A stretch of 64,000 nt of DNA, from positions 52,437,134 to 52,501,133 of the forward strand of contig CM019717.1 in the NCBI GenBank assembly GCA_009760885.1, read 5' to 3'. A program made the position numbers and the translations under genes. This document shows, one piece after another, positions 21,468 through 33,440 of this stretch. The notes under the pieces were generated by a model. That model did no database searches. It was not told the DNA's origin and was given only the letters and a program-made list of their open reading frames with translations. The DNA is from Achatina immaculata. Lineage: Eukaryota > Mollusca > Gastropoda > Stylommatophora > Achatinidae. Position 1 is the stretch's first letter. Every line of letters starts with the position of its first letter.

Positions 21468-22463
21468 TTATTTACAACAACCAGTTATTTTTAATTTGCA
21501 CCGACTATAAAACAGAGAATCTAAAGTTGTTCTGTACTTACTACTCATTTTGTAATAAACAATAATGTTGACGCTGGCATTGATTGTTTCGAACACAGAA
21601 GCGAAAGAAAATCCAGAACAGAAACTATTGTTGTATGCACCAAAAATTATAAATTCAGGAACTACAACAGTGATAATATAAAGAACAAGCATTGGTAAGA
21701 AACAGACGCAGTAGATAACTGCAACAAGAGCTATCATTTTCACTATCTTTTTTTCCTTCTTGCTGGTGTTTTTTGTTGAACTGCTACCATAGCTACTTGT
21801 AGACTTTCTCCATTTTGTCTGTTCTCTAATTTTAACTGTCAAAATTATTGTTAAAATGATGACTGCTCCGAAAGAGCTGAGTTGTGTACAAGCGCTGAAT
21901 ATGAAGCTCAGAGACGCCATTTGATCACGGCCTGGTAGAAATAATAGTCCTAGCATAGAACGATTTTGTTTAGAGTCAAACTTCCAGTCTATGTAACATG
22001 TAGCGTAGTCTGGGACCAATGTCAGAAACATAACAACAAATATGATTACACAAACAGACACGGCCAGTTTTGGTGTGACGATTCTCTTGACTTTCAGTGG
22101 CATGACGACACACAGACATCTCTCCAGTGTGATGTACACAGTTATCCAACTGGTTATTCTAGCGAAACAACCATGAGGCCAACCACCCGTAAGATGTTGG
22201 ACCTCGTCTGCGATCAGAGGTACTTTGTAAATAAACAGTGGATTCTTAAGTAGATTTACCCACTGGACCGTGATAAGAGAACAAAGATCAGAAACTGCCA
22301 TGGCTAGAAGGCTAATATTTACTGTATCATTTAAGCCTTGTTTGAGAAAGACTATAATGTTGATGATGTTAGATATAATGCCAGATAAACCAACAGCGGC
22401 GGCAAGAATAGCATGGTTGATGGTGTAAAATATTATAAGATCATTATCACTAATTAAATCCAT
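21468..22463 (-). CDS. Single-exon rhodopsin-like GPCR, orphan
   Basis: A complete 331-residue intronless frame. An in-frame TGA lies three codons before the ATG (TGA ACA AGT ATG), which fixes the start for an unspliced message. Seven hydrophobic segments are visible. TM1 has GIISNIINIIVF with the conserved Asn. TM2 has NISLLAMAVSDL (LAxxD type). TM3 ends in ERC (LERCLCVVMPLK) in place of DRY. ICL3 is short and basic-serine-rich (KWRKSTSSYGSSSTKNTSKK). TM6 has CFLPMLVLY, and TM7 has SVNIIVYY in place of NPxxY. The tail is short and cysteine-rich. Lineage-expanded single-exon receptors of this sort are common in molluscs, where many are chemosensory; ligand and role here are unknown. No decay is visible, unlike all its neighbours. 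Confidence 0.93.
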   Translation of the reverse strand: MDLISDNDLIIFYTINHAILAAAVGLSGIISNIINIIVFLKQGLNDTVNISLLAMAVSDLCSLITVQWVNLLKNPLFIYKVPLIADEVQHLTGGWPHGCFARITSWITVYITLERCLCVVMPLKVKRIVTPKLAVSVCVIIFVVMFLTLVPDYATCYIDWKFDSKQNRSMLGLLFLPGRDQMASLSFIFSACTQLSSFGAVIILTIILTVKIREQTKWRKSTSSYGSSSTKNTSKKEKKIVKMIALVAVIYCVCFLPMLVLYIITVVVPEFIIFGAYNNSFCSGFSFASVFETINASVNIIVYYKMSSKYRTTLDSLFYSRCKLKITGCCK

Positions 22464-23929
22464 ACTTGTTCATATATCCTGTGTTGAGTCTCCAAGTTCC
22501 GACACTATTCTTAATTTTACGTTTGTCATCAATTATAAAGAAAAAAAAGATAAATCGCGAGGGAAACAAATACAGAGCGTGGCACTGAGTGAAGATGCAT
22601 GAGTTTTTAGAAATGAATGTGAAAATCAAGAATGGTAATTTTATTCACATGTGGTAAGAACATATCACAGAAATAGCATTTCCAAATGATAAATAAAGCT
22701 GGTTTTATTTCGCTGATGACACGACACTGATCTGTATTTCAGATATTAATTTTTTAAAAATTTATTTCTTAATTTCTCACACTGTGTTTTCCAGCTACAA
22801 AAAAAAAAGATTGCTTCGTTTTCGCTTGCTCAAGATCCGAAGTTTTCTAGACTTTGGCTTGTAGCCTGAGTAAAGTATTGAAGATTTAAGTTTATTATGC
22901 TCTTGCTAGGAGCCAGATATAAAATCCCATTTTTGAGTTGACAGACTTTTGATTTTGGCCCCGGCACAGTTAAGTGGCTGGGATCTTGAGTCTATACTCA
23001 ATATAAAAAAAAATGTCAAGAGTTATAATTGCTAAACTCACACAGTTACTCTTATGCAACATTCATAAATCGAAGTTGTATTGATTTTGATCGTAGTTTC
23101 GATGCGTCAGACTTAGATTTAAAAAGTTCTGTGAAGGTATTTGTAACGCTAAAATAACATCCAAGATTTAAAGTCGATATCTGCATCTTTCATTACTTCA
23201 TTAAATTCAATTTAATTCTGCTCTGGCTGTGATAATCGTCACGAGGAGAGCAGGAAAAACGTGTATAATTTCTTTCTTTGAAAAATAAATTAGAGTAATG
23301 GGTAGTCTTTTCATTAATAGAAATTGGAAAATCTATTAAATGTTTAAACTGAGTGAGAGATCTGTTCCAAAAAAGAGACGTCTAATGCGATAATACTGTA
23401 ACACATCTCCCAGTGATGTTTCCATTCTTGTACACTGAATTAATGGTTGTTAACTTCAGTTCGTAGCTAAGTGAAATAGATCTTTTCAGGTGGATTTTTT
23501 TCATATTAATAAATGTCTTTATTACTATTTTCTTCATTATTATAATTTTCACGCCGTATTAGATATTTCTGTTCTGAAAAATGATTATCTAGAGCACTGA
23601 CATTTTGAAAAGCAGAGACACAATTTGGCCTTTACAAAATAATTACCACATGGATACTTTCCTAGTGTGAGTCAAGTAATTCCTCTCTGGTGTTCTCCTA
23701 AAATAGAAAAGCCAGTGATAAAAGCTGGTATCATTTTTCTGGCAATATCAGTCAATAAACTTACAAAAAAAAAAAAAAAGCACGAATATGGTCTTGGACT
23801 TGGGCGTGGCAGAAATATCAAAGAGATGAACGTGTAGAGCTTTTGAATACTATACATTTCTAATTTAACTCAAGATTCTTATTCTTGTTGTTTACAACAG
23901 AAAGTTCTTTGTGCTCTTATAAACTATTT
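22464..23929. other. Intergenic upstream of the GPCR, nothing recognised
   Basis: AT-rich single-copy-looking sequence without recognised exons or elements. The receptor promoter is expected near 22470-22700, but no element can be named from sequence alone. Confidence 0.5.
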
Positions 23930-24762
23930 GTGATTTGATTTCTTTGCTCAGAGAGATGATAGAAGTTAATGTAGATCCAAGATAGCCGAACTTTTCCACG
24001 GACTGAAAAAATGCTAGACAGATTCCTTGTTAGATAGATCAGTGTGGCTAAAAAATCACTGCCTTGTTTATACTTACCGTTTAGTGTTGACAAATTACAT
24101 GATCTGGTGGTAGCAAATAGGATCTCCTTGGTTATAACTTGTTCTTGTCTCGGCCCTAAGACATTCTAAGTTCAACAATGAGTATTCTAACCGTGCGCGA
24201 ATGACGTCTTTCGATGGACAGTTTAAATGGCAACAAAGTATATTCCAAACAGTGTAGGGTCTACGAAGCAGCCATGCTTATTTCTACTCTTGATCTCTAA
24301 ACTATTTCTACTCTTGATGTCTAAACTATCAGATGTACCCCCATCTAACTGCATGATAAGTTTTTTTATCGTCGTGTAATGAAGCTGTCATTTTAAGTAG
24401 TAATGGTGGACACCCGTTGTATTCTAACTCATGGTGTCAAAGGCCTTTGTGAGGTCAACAGAAACAAAGAAGAGGGCGTACGATGTTCTCTGTATTTTCC
24501 TTACAGATGTCTAAGCGTGAAGATAATTCACTGGCTGATCTTCTTGCCCTAAAACTACACCGTGTTTCGAAAAGAAAACGCTCTATCAGTTTCTGCAAGC
24601 GTTGAGGAGACCCCGAGCGAAGGTCTTATTTATTATACTAAGAAGAGAGATCCCTCTGAAACTGTTGTAATCATCATTTTAGTTTTAGTTTTTCTGCAGC
24701 CTCAATATCTTGACATCTGACAGGTCCCGAGGGATCTCTCTCCCACTCTCACTCACTCTGTA

Positions 24763-24767
<5 letters not shown>

Positions 24768-24801
<34 letters not shown>
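24768..24801. repeat. (CT)n microsatellite
   Basis: TCTCTC repeats inside the LINE remnant. Confidence 0.9.
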
Positions 24802-24965
24802 AACACTGGATGAAAATCTTGTGGATATGTGTCAGAAAGGTATCTACATAATTCTTTCTGGACTTCCACTGCGGTGTTATTTTTGCTTGTTGTTTTCTCA
24901 TTTGAAAGGTTTTTGATGGCATCGGAGAGCTCCTGCTCAGTGGTTTCATCATCTAATTCCACTAT

Positions 24966-25398
24966 TTCATGAAAGTTTAACTACTAGATCTTCTAGTTTC
25001 ACCATGTCAGGAATATTTAACTACTAGATCTTCTAGTTTCACCATTTCAGGAATGTTTAACTACTAGATCTTCTAATTCCACAATTTCAGGAATGTTTAA
25101 CTACTAGATCTTCTAGTTTCACCATTTCAGGAATGTTTAACTACTAGATCTTCTAGTTCCATCGTTTCAGGAATGTTTAACTACTAGATCTTCTAGTTCC
25201 ACAATTTCAGGATTGTTTAACTACTAGATCTTCTAGTTCTAACATTTCAGGAATGTTTAACTACCAGATCTTCTAGTTCCAACATTTCAGGAATTTTTAG
25301 CTACTAGGTCTTCTAGTTCCAACATTTCAGGAAGGTTTAATTACTAGATCTTCTAGTTCCACCATTTCAGGAAGGTTTAACTACTAGATCTTCTAGAT
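24966..25398 (+). repeat. 40-bp minisatellite, about 11 copies
   Basis: The unit is CTACTAGATCTTCTAGTTCC plus ACCATTTCAGGAATGTTTAA. Each unit contains the near-palindrome CTAGATCTTCTAG. Copies differ at a few positions. Confidence 0.95.
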
Positions 25399-25900
25399 TT
25401 GCATTTGCCGGTTTCTCATCAAAGCAGAGTTTTAAGTAATTTTCCATATAACTTTCCGGCTCCTTATTTATATCTCGAATAAGCAGATCATTTTAAGTTT
25501 TTTTTTTAATGTGCGAGAAGGGGGAGTGGGGTTGGGATGAGATTAGAATTTGGTGATACTTGGTCCTACAGCTACCTTGATGTTTCTTATACACTGTTTT
25601 GACATCCCCCATAAAGAGCATACATTAATCCAGTATTCATTCGGAAAGGTTTTCATTGCCCTGTGCACTTCTGCTCTCACAAACTCCAATAGGTCCTTTG
25701 ACTTTTGTGAATGATTCTTCCTGTAATCTTGTATATCCTGGTGCTTCTTTTCTAAGAGCGTTTTCTTCATTCAAATCTTTACTCGAGAGTCTATTTTTCC
25801 CAAAAGAAGAGACTGCACGACCAAAGACGTTCAGTTTTAGTTTTTGTCCAGCTTTCGTCTACACTGATTTTGTCTTCCAACTTTTCTAATTTCTTTGGAA

Positions 25901-26076
25901 AGTCTTTTTTTCTTGGTATTTCATGGTCTTTGAACTGATCTTTGGTTTAGCTGGTTCTTTAAGTATATATATGTGTCTTGACCATTACTTTTACTAATAA
26001 CTAATGCATGATTTATATCACAGTCTGTACTGAGAAAGTCACCCGTGACTCTTAGTGCATTTCGGTGTGATTATAT
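25901..26076. other. Spacer, nothing recognised
   Basis: AT-rich, no feature recognised. Confidence 0.4.
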
Positions 26077-26868
26077 CAAGATCCGACAATTAAGTAATGT
26101 GACTAATTATATAATAAATAAAATAAACAAAAGTTGAAGATATAACCTGTATTTTATTAAAAGTACGCCCCTTGTACATTGATACAGCGAGTGACACGAT
26201 CTAACAAACACATGGAAAGATCTCTGCAGTTCTTCTGTTGGTATGGCCCTTAAACTCGACGTTACGGCCATACGGATGTCGTCAGTATCGTCAAAACAGC
26301 GCCCTTTTAGTGGTAACTTTAGTTTTGGGAATAGAAAGTAACCGCAGGGAGACAAATCTAGGAAATAGGGTAGATGACTTAGAACAGACACTTGTTTTTG
26401 GGGCAAAAATTCCTGTACATCTAGCACCCGGTGAGCCCGTGGATTATCATGAAGAAGGAATAAACTGCCAAGTGTAGAATACTCGGGTCGGACTCGGAGA
26501 ATCCTTTTCAATAGACGTTTTCAAAATACTTAAATAAATTTTGCCACTGACAGTCTGTCCTTCTGTAATAAATTATTTGTGAATAGCTCCTTCGCTATCG
26601 TAGAAGGACACAAACGTTGTCTTCACTTTCGACTAAGACGAATATTTTTACCTTTTGGTGATGATGATGACTTCCACTGAGCACTTTGGCGTTTAGTTGT
26701 AGGATCAAAGCGGAAAATCCATGTTTCATCCTCTGCAACAATCAAATTTAAGAAATGTTTATTTCTGTGACACGTTTTGATGATGTCTTTTGCGTAATCA
26801 ACACGCTGATGTTTTTGGTCATTAGACAACGAATGTGGTACAAACTGCCAAACAGCTTTTTCTTGCCC

Positions 26869-28653
26869 TTCTTCTTCTTCTTCTTCTTCTTTTTACGTAT
26901 AACACTAAACATAGCCAACGTTTAAAAAACTGTCTTCTTTTTAAACCCAGGATTGATCTGTACAAGAAAAGCCTTGCATACTCTGCAGTACAGCTCTGGA
27001 ACACCCTCCCCTACAATTTAAAATCCATTGGTAATACTTCATCCTTTAACTCAAACCTGTTGCATTATTTACTTGCTTGTAATTATATGCCTCCATAAAA
27101 TAGCCAGTACTCTCTCAACACATGGCTCGTAAACCATCAAGTACTTTAATGACATAGTTAGAAAAGCAACTAGTTAGATATTGTTAGAAATTATTTTAAT
27201 GTTTGTAAAAAAAAAATATGTTAGAAGATGATTTACAATGTATTTTATTTATGTATATGTCTGCGTGTGTATGTGTGCGTGAGTGCTATTTTATTAGGTT
27301 AATGACTTCTTCTCTTTTACCTTGAATGTAATAGTTAAATCTTACACTCTTTTGATATGTTTTTCCTAATTTAATTTGTATTTTTTTACTAAATCAAGTG
27401 TGTGGGAAGAATGAAAGATGGAGTGATGAAGGGCAGAATGTAAGACGGGCCTGCGTGCCCAATTCTTTACCCTTGAAAAATAAAGATTATTCATTCATTC
27501 ATTCATTCTTTTTCTTTTTCTTCTTCTTCTTCTTCTTCTTCTTCTTCGTTCGCTTCTACCACCAAGACCGCTCTATGATCCCACTGAATTTACGCCCGTG
27601 GTCCTCTTTACGTTCGGTGGTCCCCCGTGTGGTCCCAAAGAGGACCACAGGAGATGCAGAGTATCTCAGGGCTTGAGCCTGAATTCTTGGTGGGTCTCGG
27701 AAGCGCGATTGCGTGACACCGTGGTTTTCGTTGCACCAGTTTAGTTTAGAGTTGGACTTTCTCACCGGAGAACCTCGACGTGTTAGAATATCAGCATATC
27801 CCTCGATGTGTTTTGAGATAGCCGTGTATCACCGCCGGGTGAGAGGTGGTTGCCCATCCAGTCCAGAGTTTGACTTTCTCACCTCAAAACCTCAGCGTGA
27901 ATAGGATATGCATACATTCCCGCCTGGTGAGAAGTGGTTGCCTATCTAGACTGCCCTGGTCCAGTGTCTCCGACTTCAGCATTTTGTGGTCGTGGCCGCT
28001 ACCCTTCCTAGTTGTGACCAGGATGGCGCTCTGGTCTAGGAGGACGAATCCTCGCCACTAGTGACTTCCATCCCTGGGTTGAACCGGTTTAGGCATATTA
28101 TCCCAGTATGGGCGTGTTTGGGATGTGACCGACCTCTAGAGCAGAGGTACCATGGCATGCGTAGCCTTCAAGTTTCACCCCTGCTGTGAGCCGGTTTAGG
28201 CATATTTCACCAGTGTAGGTGTATTTCGGACGTGGCCGGCCTCTAGCGCAGAGTTGCCGTGGTATGTGTAGCTCTCGCAGCGGTACTACTGGACATACCG
28301 ATTAAATTTCACTTTGTACCTTCACCTTTTCACATCGGCACAACACAGCAACCTTTATTTCTTTTCCGCATTTTCTTCCTTGACCGGGAGTAGCTTCACT
28401 CCACGCGTGGCATTCGAAGAGTGTCTTAACCTCTGGGTTAAGCCGGTTCAGGCATTTCACTCGATATGACTGCAATCAGGACGTGGCAGACCTCTAGACC
28501 AGAGGTGCCTTGATTTGACTGTTTGCTTCGCCTTATTATTTCTACCACTTTTTCCGAAGTCGTGCCGCACGGCAACCCCTTCTCACCTTTCTTCATTGGC
28601 CGGGAGGAGCACCGCTTCACGCACGGCGTCTTAAGAATCTCGCCAGCAGCGTG
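26869..28653 (-). mobile_element. Element R copy 1 (with LINE F inside its tail), TSD-flanked
   Basis: Flanked by TSD TTTTTCTTGCCC (26857-26868 and 28654-28665), which restores the mariner when removed. The R body is 27540-28653 on the minus strand. It begins GCTGCTGGCGAG, contains modules with the hairpin ACCTCTAGAGCAGAGGT-type core and AAACCGGCTC, then a degraded copy of the conserved ORF starting MLKSETLDQGSLDRQP, and ends in a (GAA)n tail. LINE F has inserted in the tail. Confidence 0.88.
26890..27515 (+). mobile_element. LINE family F 3' end within the R tail
   Basis: Reads RIDLYKKSLAYSAVQLWNTL then PYNLKSIGNTSSFNSNLLHY, the C-terminus typical of CR1/L2/Jockey-type LINE proteins. It ends AATAAAGATTATTCATTCAT with an (ATTC)n tail and is bounded on both sides by (CTT)n. 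Confidence 0.8.
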
Positions 28654-29161
28654 TTTTTCTTGCCCAAATCTTCCACTAAAATTTTACGACTGGTCTCTTG
28701 GTTAACACTAAATTCATCTGCCATCACCCGCACAGTCAAACAACGTTCTTATTGTATCCGTTCTCTGATTTTTGCAATGAGTTCCTCATTACATACAGAA
28801 ATTAGGCGTCTATGTCTAGTTGCATTTATAATCGTTTCCACACCACTTTTGAATCGTGAATACAACCTCAATATCTGTGCACAAGATAAACAATCATCCC
28901 CATAAACCTGTTGCATGAATTCAGCTGTCTCCTCAATGGCACTTTTTCTGAGTTTTAAACAGAACTTAATTGTATCTTTTTGCTCCATGCTGATTACGTA
29001 ACAATGCAGCTCTGACTCGGTCAACAAAATGGCGGCTTGTTTGGCGACGATGAAAAGTTGTCAGATCATAGATGAAGGTTGCCTCTTCTCTTTGTATTCC
29101 GTGCTTTGCTTCATGTATGCCATTTTGGTCTTGGCCATAATAAAATCATGATGATATATAC

Positions 29162-29935
29162 AAGGTACGACAATTAAGTAATGAAAAAAAAAACAGGAAC
29201 ATGGTCATGCTTTAATAAGCTTGTGGCTGATTTCTTGGTCAGAAAACTTCCTGGTGTTGAAACAAACGCTAAGCCTGGGCCTTGTCATTATGAGGAAGCC
29301 ATTATTCCCCTTCGCTACAGGCCGGGATGTGACCTTCTTAGATTTTGACGCAGTCACTGCAGAACAGAAATATAACGTCAGAAGAAGGAATTGGCAGTCT
29401 CGGGAACAGGGACAAATATTTGGTGCCCAGCTACCTTGATGTCACAGAAGAGGATCATCATGATCTTGACACTGCTTTTTAATTGTCTTTTTGAGTTTTG
29501 GTGCTTTGCTTCGAGGTCATATAACCATAAGCCCAGCTGTCATAATCAGTCATGACCCTAGATACGAAGGTTTCATCCTCTGATGGGAATGATCAGATGT
29601 GAGAATTCTGGGAACACATTTGGCTGTGACGAGGTGTACGCCCAGTTCTTCGGTGAGAATCTCCTGACATCTACAAAAAAAAATGTTCCCATCGCCATAT
29701 AAAGCTTTCGAAAGGGCAGACATAGATTCTCAAAGATGAACTGTTGGACCTTTGCGACATTTTGAGGACTTGTACAGGTCAAAGGCCTCCTCCAGTGTGG
29801 TCGCTGTCATCAACTGATGCAGAGATACTGTGTTCACTCAAGAGGTTATGTAAGTCTAGCTCAGCGTCACTTCGTACACTGATTCACAACCGCATGCTAG
29901 TACTGCCACCTAGTGTTATACGTGAGGTCCAAGAA
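29162..29935 (-). mobile_element. Third mariner fragment
   Basis: Starts with TIR-like CAAGGTACGACAATTAAGTA directly beside the mariner at 26077-29148. The minus frames are transposase-like but heavily decayed (SPQNVAKVQQFIFENLCLPF at 29573-29782). The right end is uncertain. Confidence 0.65.
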
Positions 29936-30002
29936 GGTTTAGGTGCCGGCATCATCAGTCTGGAAGATTTCAACATAAATATAGCTTGTGTATTGTAGTG
30001 GA

Positions 30003-31045
30003 AAATCCTAAGATGGCATGGCCTCCCCCATAAAATAGTTAATGTAATCAAAGCCTTATACGAGGGTTTTCAGTGCAAAGTTATCTGTGGAGAACATACC
30101 TCCAGCAGCTTTAGGGTACAAACAGGAGTGAAACAGGGATGTGTACTATCACCAACATTATTTATCCTGGCAGTAGACTGGTTAATGAAGGAGGCACCAT
30201 CAGACAAACGCAGAGGATTACAATGGACCCTTGACACAGTGCTGGAGGACCTTGACTTTGCGGACGACATTTGTCTATTATCAAGCAGTCACAAAAATAT
30301 GCAAGATAAAATAAACAAGCTAACTCAGAATGCAAACAACATAGGACTAAAGATCAACGTAGGAAAGACAAAGTTAATGAAGCAAAATGTGAACAACAGA
30401 AATGTACTCAGAGTAGATAACAAGTTAGTGGAGGAGGTAAACGAATTTGTATACCTTGGCAGCAGAGTAGTAGAAAATGGAGACAGCACAGAGGACATCA
30501 ACAGCAGACTTACTAGAGCAAACCAGGCTTTTGCAATGCTGCAGACTATATGGAAATAAAAAAAACTAAGCATACATATGAAAATCAGGATATTTAAGAG
30601 TAATGTTTTAAGTGTACTACTCTATGGAAGTGAATGCTGGAAAATCACCAAAACCATAGAAAACAAGTTGAATTCTTTCCAGACTAAATGTTTACGAAGA
30701 ATTATAAAAATATTTTGGCCAAACACCATAAGAAATAACATTTTATTAGCAGAAATGCAGATGAAACCACTGACAACAATTATTGAGGAAAGACGCTGGC
30801 GATGGTTGGGACATGTGCTCCGAATGACTGACAACTCACTACCAAAAATAGCACTAAGATGGACACCACAGGGGAACAGAAGTAAGGGTAGACCAAAAGA
30901 GACATGGAGAAGAACAACAGAAAGGATGTTGAGCAATAGAGGGCTCACATGGGCAAGAGCAGAAAAAAAGGCGAAGGACAGGCATTTGTGGAAAACCCTT
31001 GCGGAAGCCCCATGTGTCCTGGGCACTTAAGGTTCAGAGAGAGTT
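30003..31045 (+). mobile_element. LINE family D, 3' half (D1)
   Basis: Reads GLPHKIVNVIKALYEGFQCK, VKQGCVLSPTLFILAVDWLM, then LEDLDFADDICLLSSSHKNM with an intact FADD box, EEVNEFVYLGSRVVENGDST, one stop at 30559, then LYGSECWKITKTIENKLNSF, WRWLGHVLRMTDNSLPKIAL and KGRPKETWRRTTERML, ending VLGT-stop and GGTTCAGAGAGAG. 5'-truncated, only a few lesions, so relatively young. A GTGTA satellite adjoins the 3' end. Confidence 0.93.
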
Positions 31046-31049
31046 AGAG

Positions 31050-31690
31050 ATTGTAGTGTAGTGTAGTGTAGTGTAGTGTAGTGTAGTGTAGTGTAGTGTA
31101 GTGTGGTGTGGTGTGGTGTGATATGGTGTAGTGTAGTGTAATGTAGTGTAGTGTGGTGTAGTGTAGTGTAGTGTGGTGTGGTATGGTGTGGTGTGGTGTA
31201 GTGTAATATAGTGTAGTGTATTGTGGTGTGGTATGCTGTAGTGTAGTGTAGTGTAGTGTGGTGTGGTGTGGTGTAGTGTAGTGTAGTGTAGTGTGGTGTG
31301 GTGTAGTGGTGTGTAGTGTGGTGTAGTGTGGTGTGGTGTGGTGTAACTTAGTGTAATGTGGTGTGGTGTGTTGTGGTGTGGTGTGGTGTAGTGTATTGTA
31401 GTGTAATGTAGTGTAGTGTAGTAAAGTAGTGTAGTGTAGTGTATTGTAGTGTAATGTAGTGTAGTGTGGTGTGGTGTAGTGTAGTGTAGTAAATTAGTTT
31501 AGTGTACTAGTGTAGTGTAGGAAAGTGTAGTTTTTCAAAATAGTGTAGTATTGTAATGTAGTGTAGTGTAGTATAGTAGTGTAGTTTGGGAGTTTAGTGT
31601 AGTGCAGTAGTGTAGTGTAGTGTAATAGTGTAGTGTAGTAATGTAGTGTAGTAATGTAATATAATTGTAGTAGTGTAGTATAGTGTAGTG
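31050..31690 (+). repeat. (GTGTA)n-type pentanucleotide satellite
   Basis: More than 600 bp of GTGTA and GTGTG variants (TAGTG register), more regular at the left and decaying to the right. It begins directly after the 3' end of LINE D1. Confidence 0.96.
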
Positions 31691-31884
31691 TCCCTGTAAT
31701 GTTCTCGATCAACTCGAGGACTTTATGTTTCACCCATACTTAGCTTGTACTGGAGAAACTGAATAGCCTGATGTTAGATTAGCTCCTGTTGAGTGTTTTC
31801 TTATCATTGCCTTTTTTATTTCTGCAAAATTTGCCCGTTCAAGCCTTCCTCTTCTAGCCACTTCATTATCATTTACATTATGTG

Positions 31885-32105
31885 GATTTCTTCTTCTACT
31901 TCTTCGTTCACTTCTACCACCAAGATCGCCCCGTGATCCAACTGAATTTACATCTGTTGTCCTTGATTGGTCCTGTGGACCCCCTGTTGTCCCCGTGAGG
32001 GTCACAAGAAATCCCCGAGAGGACCACATGAGGTTCAGAGTATCGCTGGGCTTTGTCCTGTATTCTCGATGGGTCGCAGAAGCGGGAGTGGCTTTCTAAT
32101 TTCAT
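31885..32105 (-). mobile_element. Element R copy 4 (3' fragment)
   Basis: The minus strand ends in the conserved R C-terminus (RFCDPSRIQDKAQRYSEPHV ... TGRSWW-stop), followed by the GAA-rich tail read as CTTCTTC on plus. Only about 220 bp remain. Confidence 0.8.
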
Positions 32106-32145
32106 GAACTTTTCTGCCTGCTTCTGTCCTCTTTTTGTCTATTAT

Positions 32146-32475
32146 ATCAGTGGTTTTCATACTTTTTCCCCTTCACGGCACACTGTTATATGTAGTGAGT
32201 CCTCACTACAAATTTGTATTCGTAAGACCATTCTGTTCATAGTCTGCTTCTTCTTAAGTTTTTGATGTTGACGGAGAAAAATTATCCAGAAATTGCAGTG
32301 GAAGCAGTTCATACTCTGTTACACTTCTCAACCACCTACTTCTGAGAGTTGACATTTTCGCCACTAACGGACATTAAAGCAAAGCACACGAGAGACATGT
32401 CTCAGTTGAACAGGAAATCTGTGTGCGTTGGTCTGCAGTTCAACCACCAATTAAACTTTTATGCTGCGGAATATT
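32146..32475 (+). mobile_element. hAT transposon 3' remnant
   Basis: CAGTGGTTTTCATACTTTTT with CACGGCACAC looks like a hAT terminal sequence. Then FSTTYF, FSPLTDIKAKHTRDMSQLNR at about 32325-32410 resembles the hAT C-terminal dimerisation region. Short and decayed. Confidence 0.55.
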
Positions 32476-32536
32476 ATTTGCGAACCACTGTCTTATATCA
32501 TCCATAGTTTGCAAGTCAGCAATCTTTTTTTCCAGT

Positions 32537-33440
32537 TTCATTCATTCATTTGCATGTCCCTTGCCGTACTTTGCCTCCTTAACAGCTCTCCTGCAGGCCT
32601 CTCGGTTGTGAGCAAGAATAGACTGCTGCTGATGCATCCATTTGCAGGTTATCAACGATGTCTTTTAGACATCTTCGTCTTGGTCTTCCTCTTTCTTTTT
32701 CCCATTATGTATCCTTCCAAGAAGGTCTTTTCTAGATTATCATGACGTTTAATGTGTCCAGAATATTTAAGTTTTCTTTGTTTAATCATCTTTACTAGCC
32801 AACCTTCTTCAGTATTAAGTTCTTGTAGCATGGATATATTTGTTCTTTCTTGAGTCCATGGCATGTGAAGAACTCTTCTGTGACATTTACATTCAAAAAT
32901 ATTTATGTGTTTCTCAGCCGTTTTGTTAAATGTCCAGGTCTCACATGCATATGTTGCGATGGGAAAGATGCATGCCCCTGAAAATCTTATTTTTGTAGTT
33001 CTGTCTGCTCCTCCCCACACATTCTTTAGTTGTTTTAATTTCTGAAGAGTTTTTCCATTCCTTTTTGTGTTTTGGACAGTAATACCGTGTCATCAGCATA
33101 TCTAATCTCTGGTATTTCCTAACCTCCAATTGTTATGGTATCGCAATATTCTTTGTCTACATCTTCTCTAACATTCCTCATTATATTTTCAGTATACAAG
33201 TTAAATAAGTAAGGCGACAATATGCACCCTTGACGGACCCCTTGTTTTATGTCAAACCAAGTCGTTATTTCACCATTTATTCTTACTGCTGCCTGTTGGT
33301 CTAGATACAGCAGTGATGTTAATTGTATCACTTGTGTTGGAAATCCCATTTTTCCATTGATTCCCAAGGTTTCTGGTGTTGTACACAATAAAATGCCTTT
33401 GAGTAGTCTATAAAAGATAAATATAGATTCACAATAAACG
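32537..33440 (-). mobile_element. LINE family A fragment with internal deletion (A6)
   Basis: Reversed (GAAT)n tail at 32537. The C-terminal tail and thumb (32652-33020) are joined at about 33050 directly to the palm region with YADD and QGVRQGCILSPYLFNLYTEN (33119-33388); about 230 bp are missing. Ends near 33440. Confidence 0.88.

Larger units (their letters stand above)
23930..25900 (-). mobile_element. Old LINE remnant (family E) with an internal minisatellite
   Basis: The minus strand contains RT signatures in broken frames: VSVDLTKAFDTMS near 24430-24480, the region preceding it up to about 24680, EQELSDAIKNLSNEKTTSKN at about 24870-24950, and a linker-like segment at 25543-25770 (LEFVRAEVHRAMKTFPNEYW). 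Order and orientation fit one decayed non-LTR element. A 40-bp array (24966-25398) and a CT microsatellite sit inside. Boundaries are approximate. Confidence 0.65.
26077..29148 (-). mobile_element. Mariner transposon, split by a nested insertion (26869-28653)
   Basis: Left TIR CAAGATCCGACAATTAAGTA at 26077. The minus strand reads decayed mariner transposase. HTH region: 28749-29027 (MEQKDTIKFCLKLRKSAIEE). Middle: 26623-26829 (LNLIVAEDETWIFRFDPTTK). C-terminus: 26107-26511 (LHDNPRAHRVLD...FLDLSPCGYFLFPKLKL). The D34D catalytic spacing is visible, but the last aspartate is replaced by glycine (SPCG). The right TIR appears lost at the border with the next mariner. Inactive. Confidence 0.92.

Noticed and set aside
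23672..23857. Short minus-strand frame with a phenylalanine-rich core
   Set aside because: Runs over a poly-A tract; no domain or splice support.
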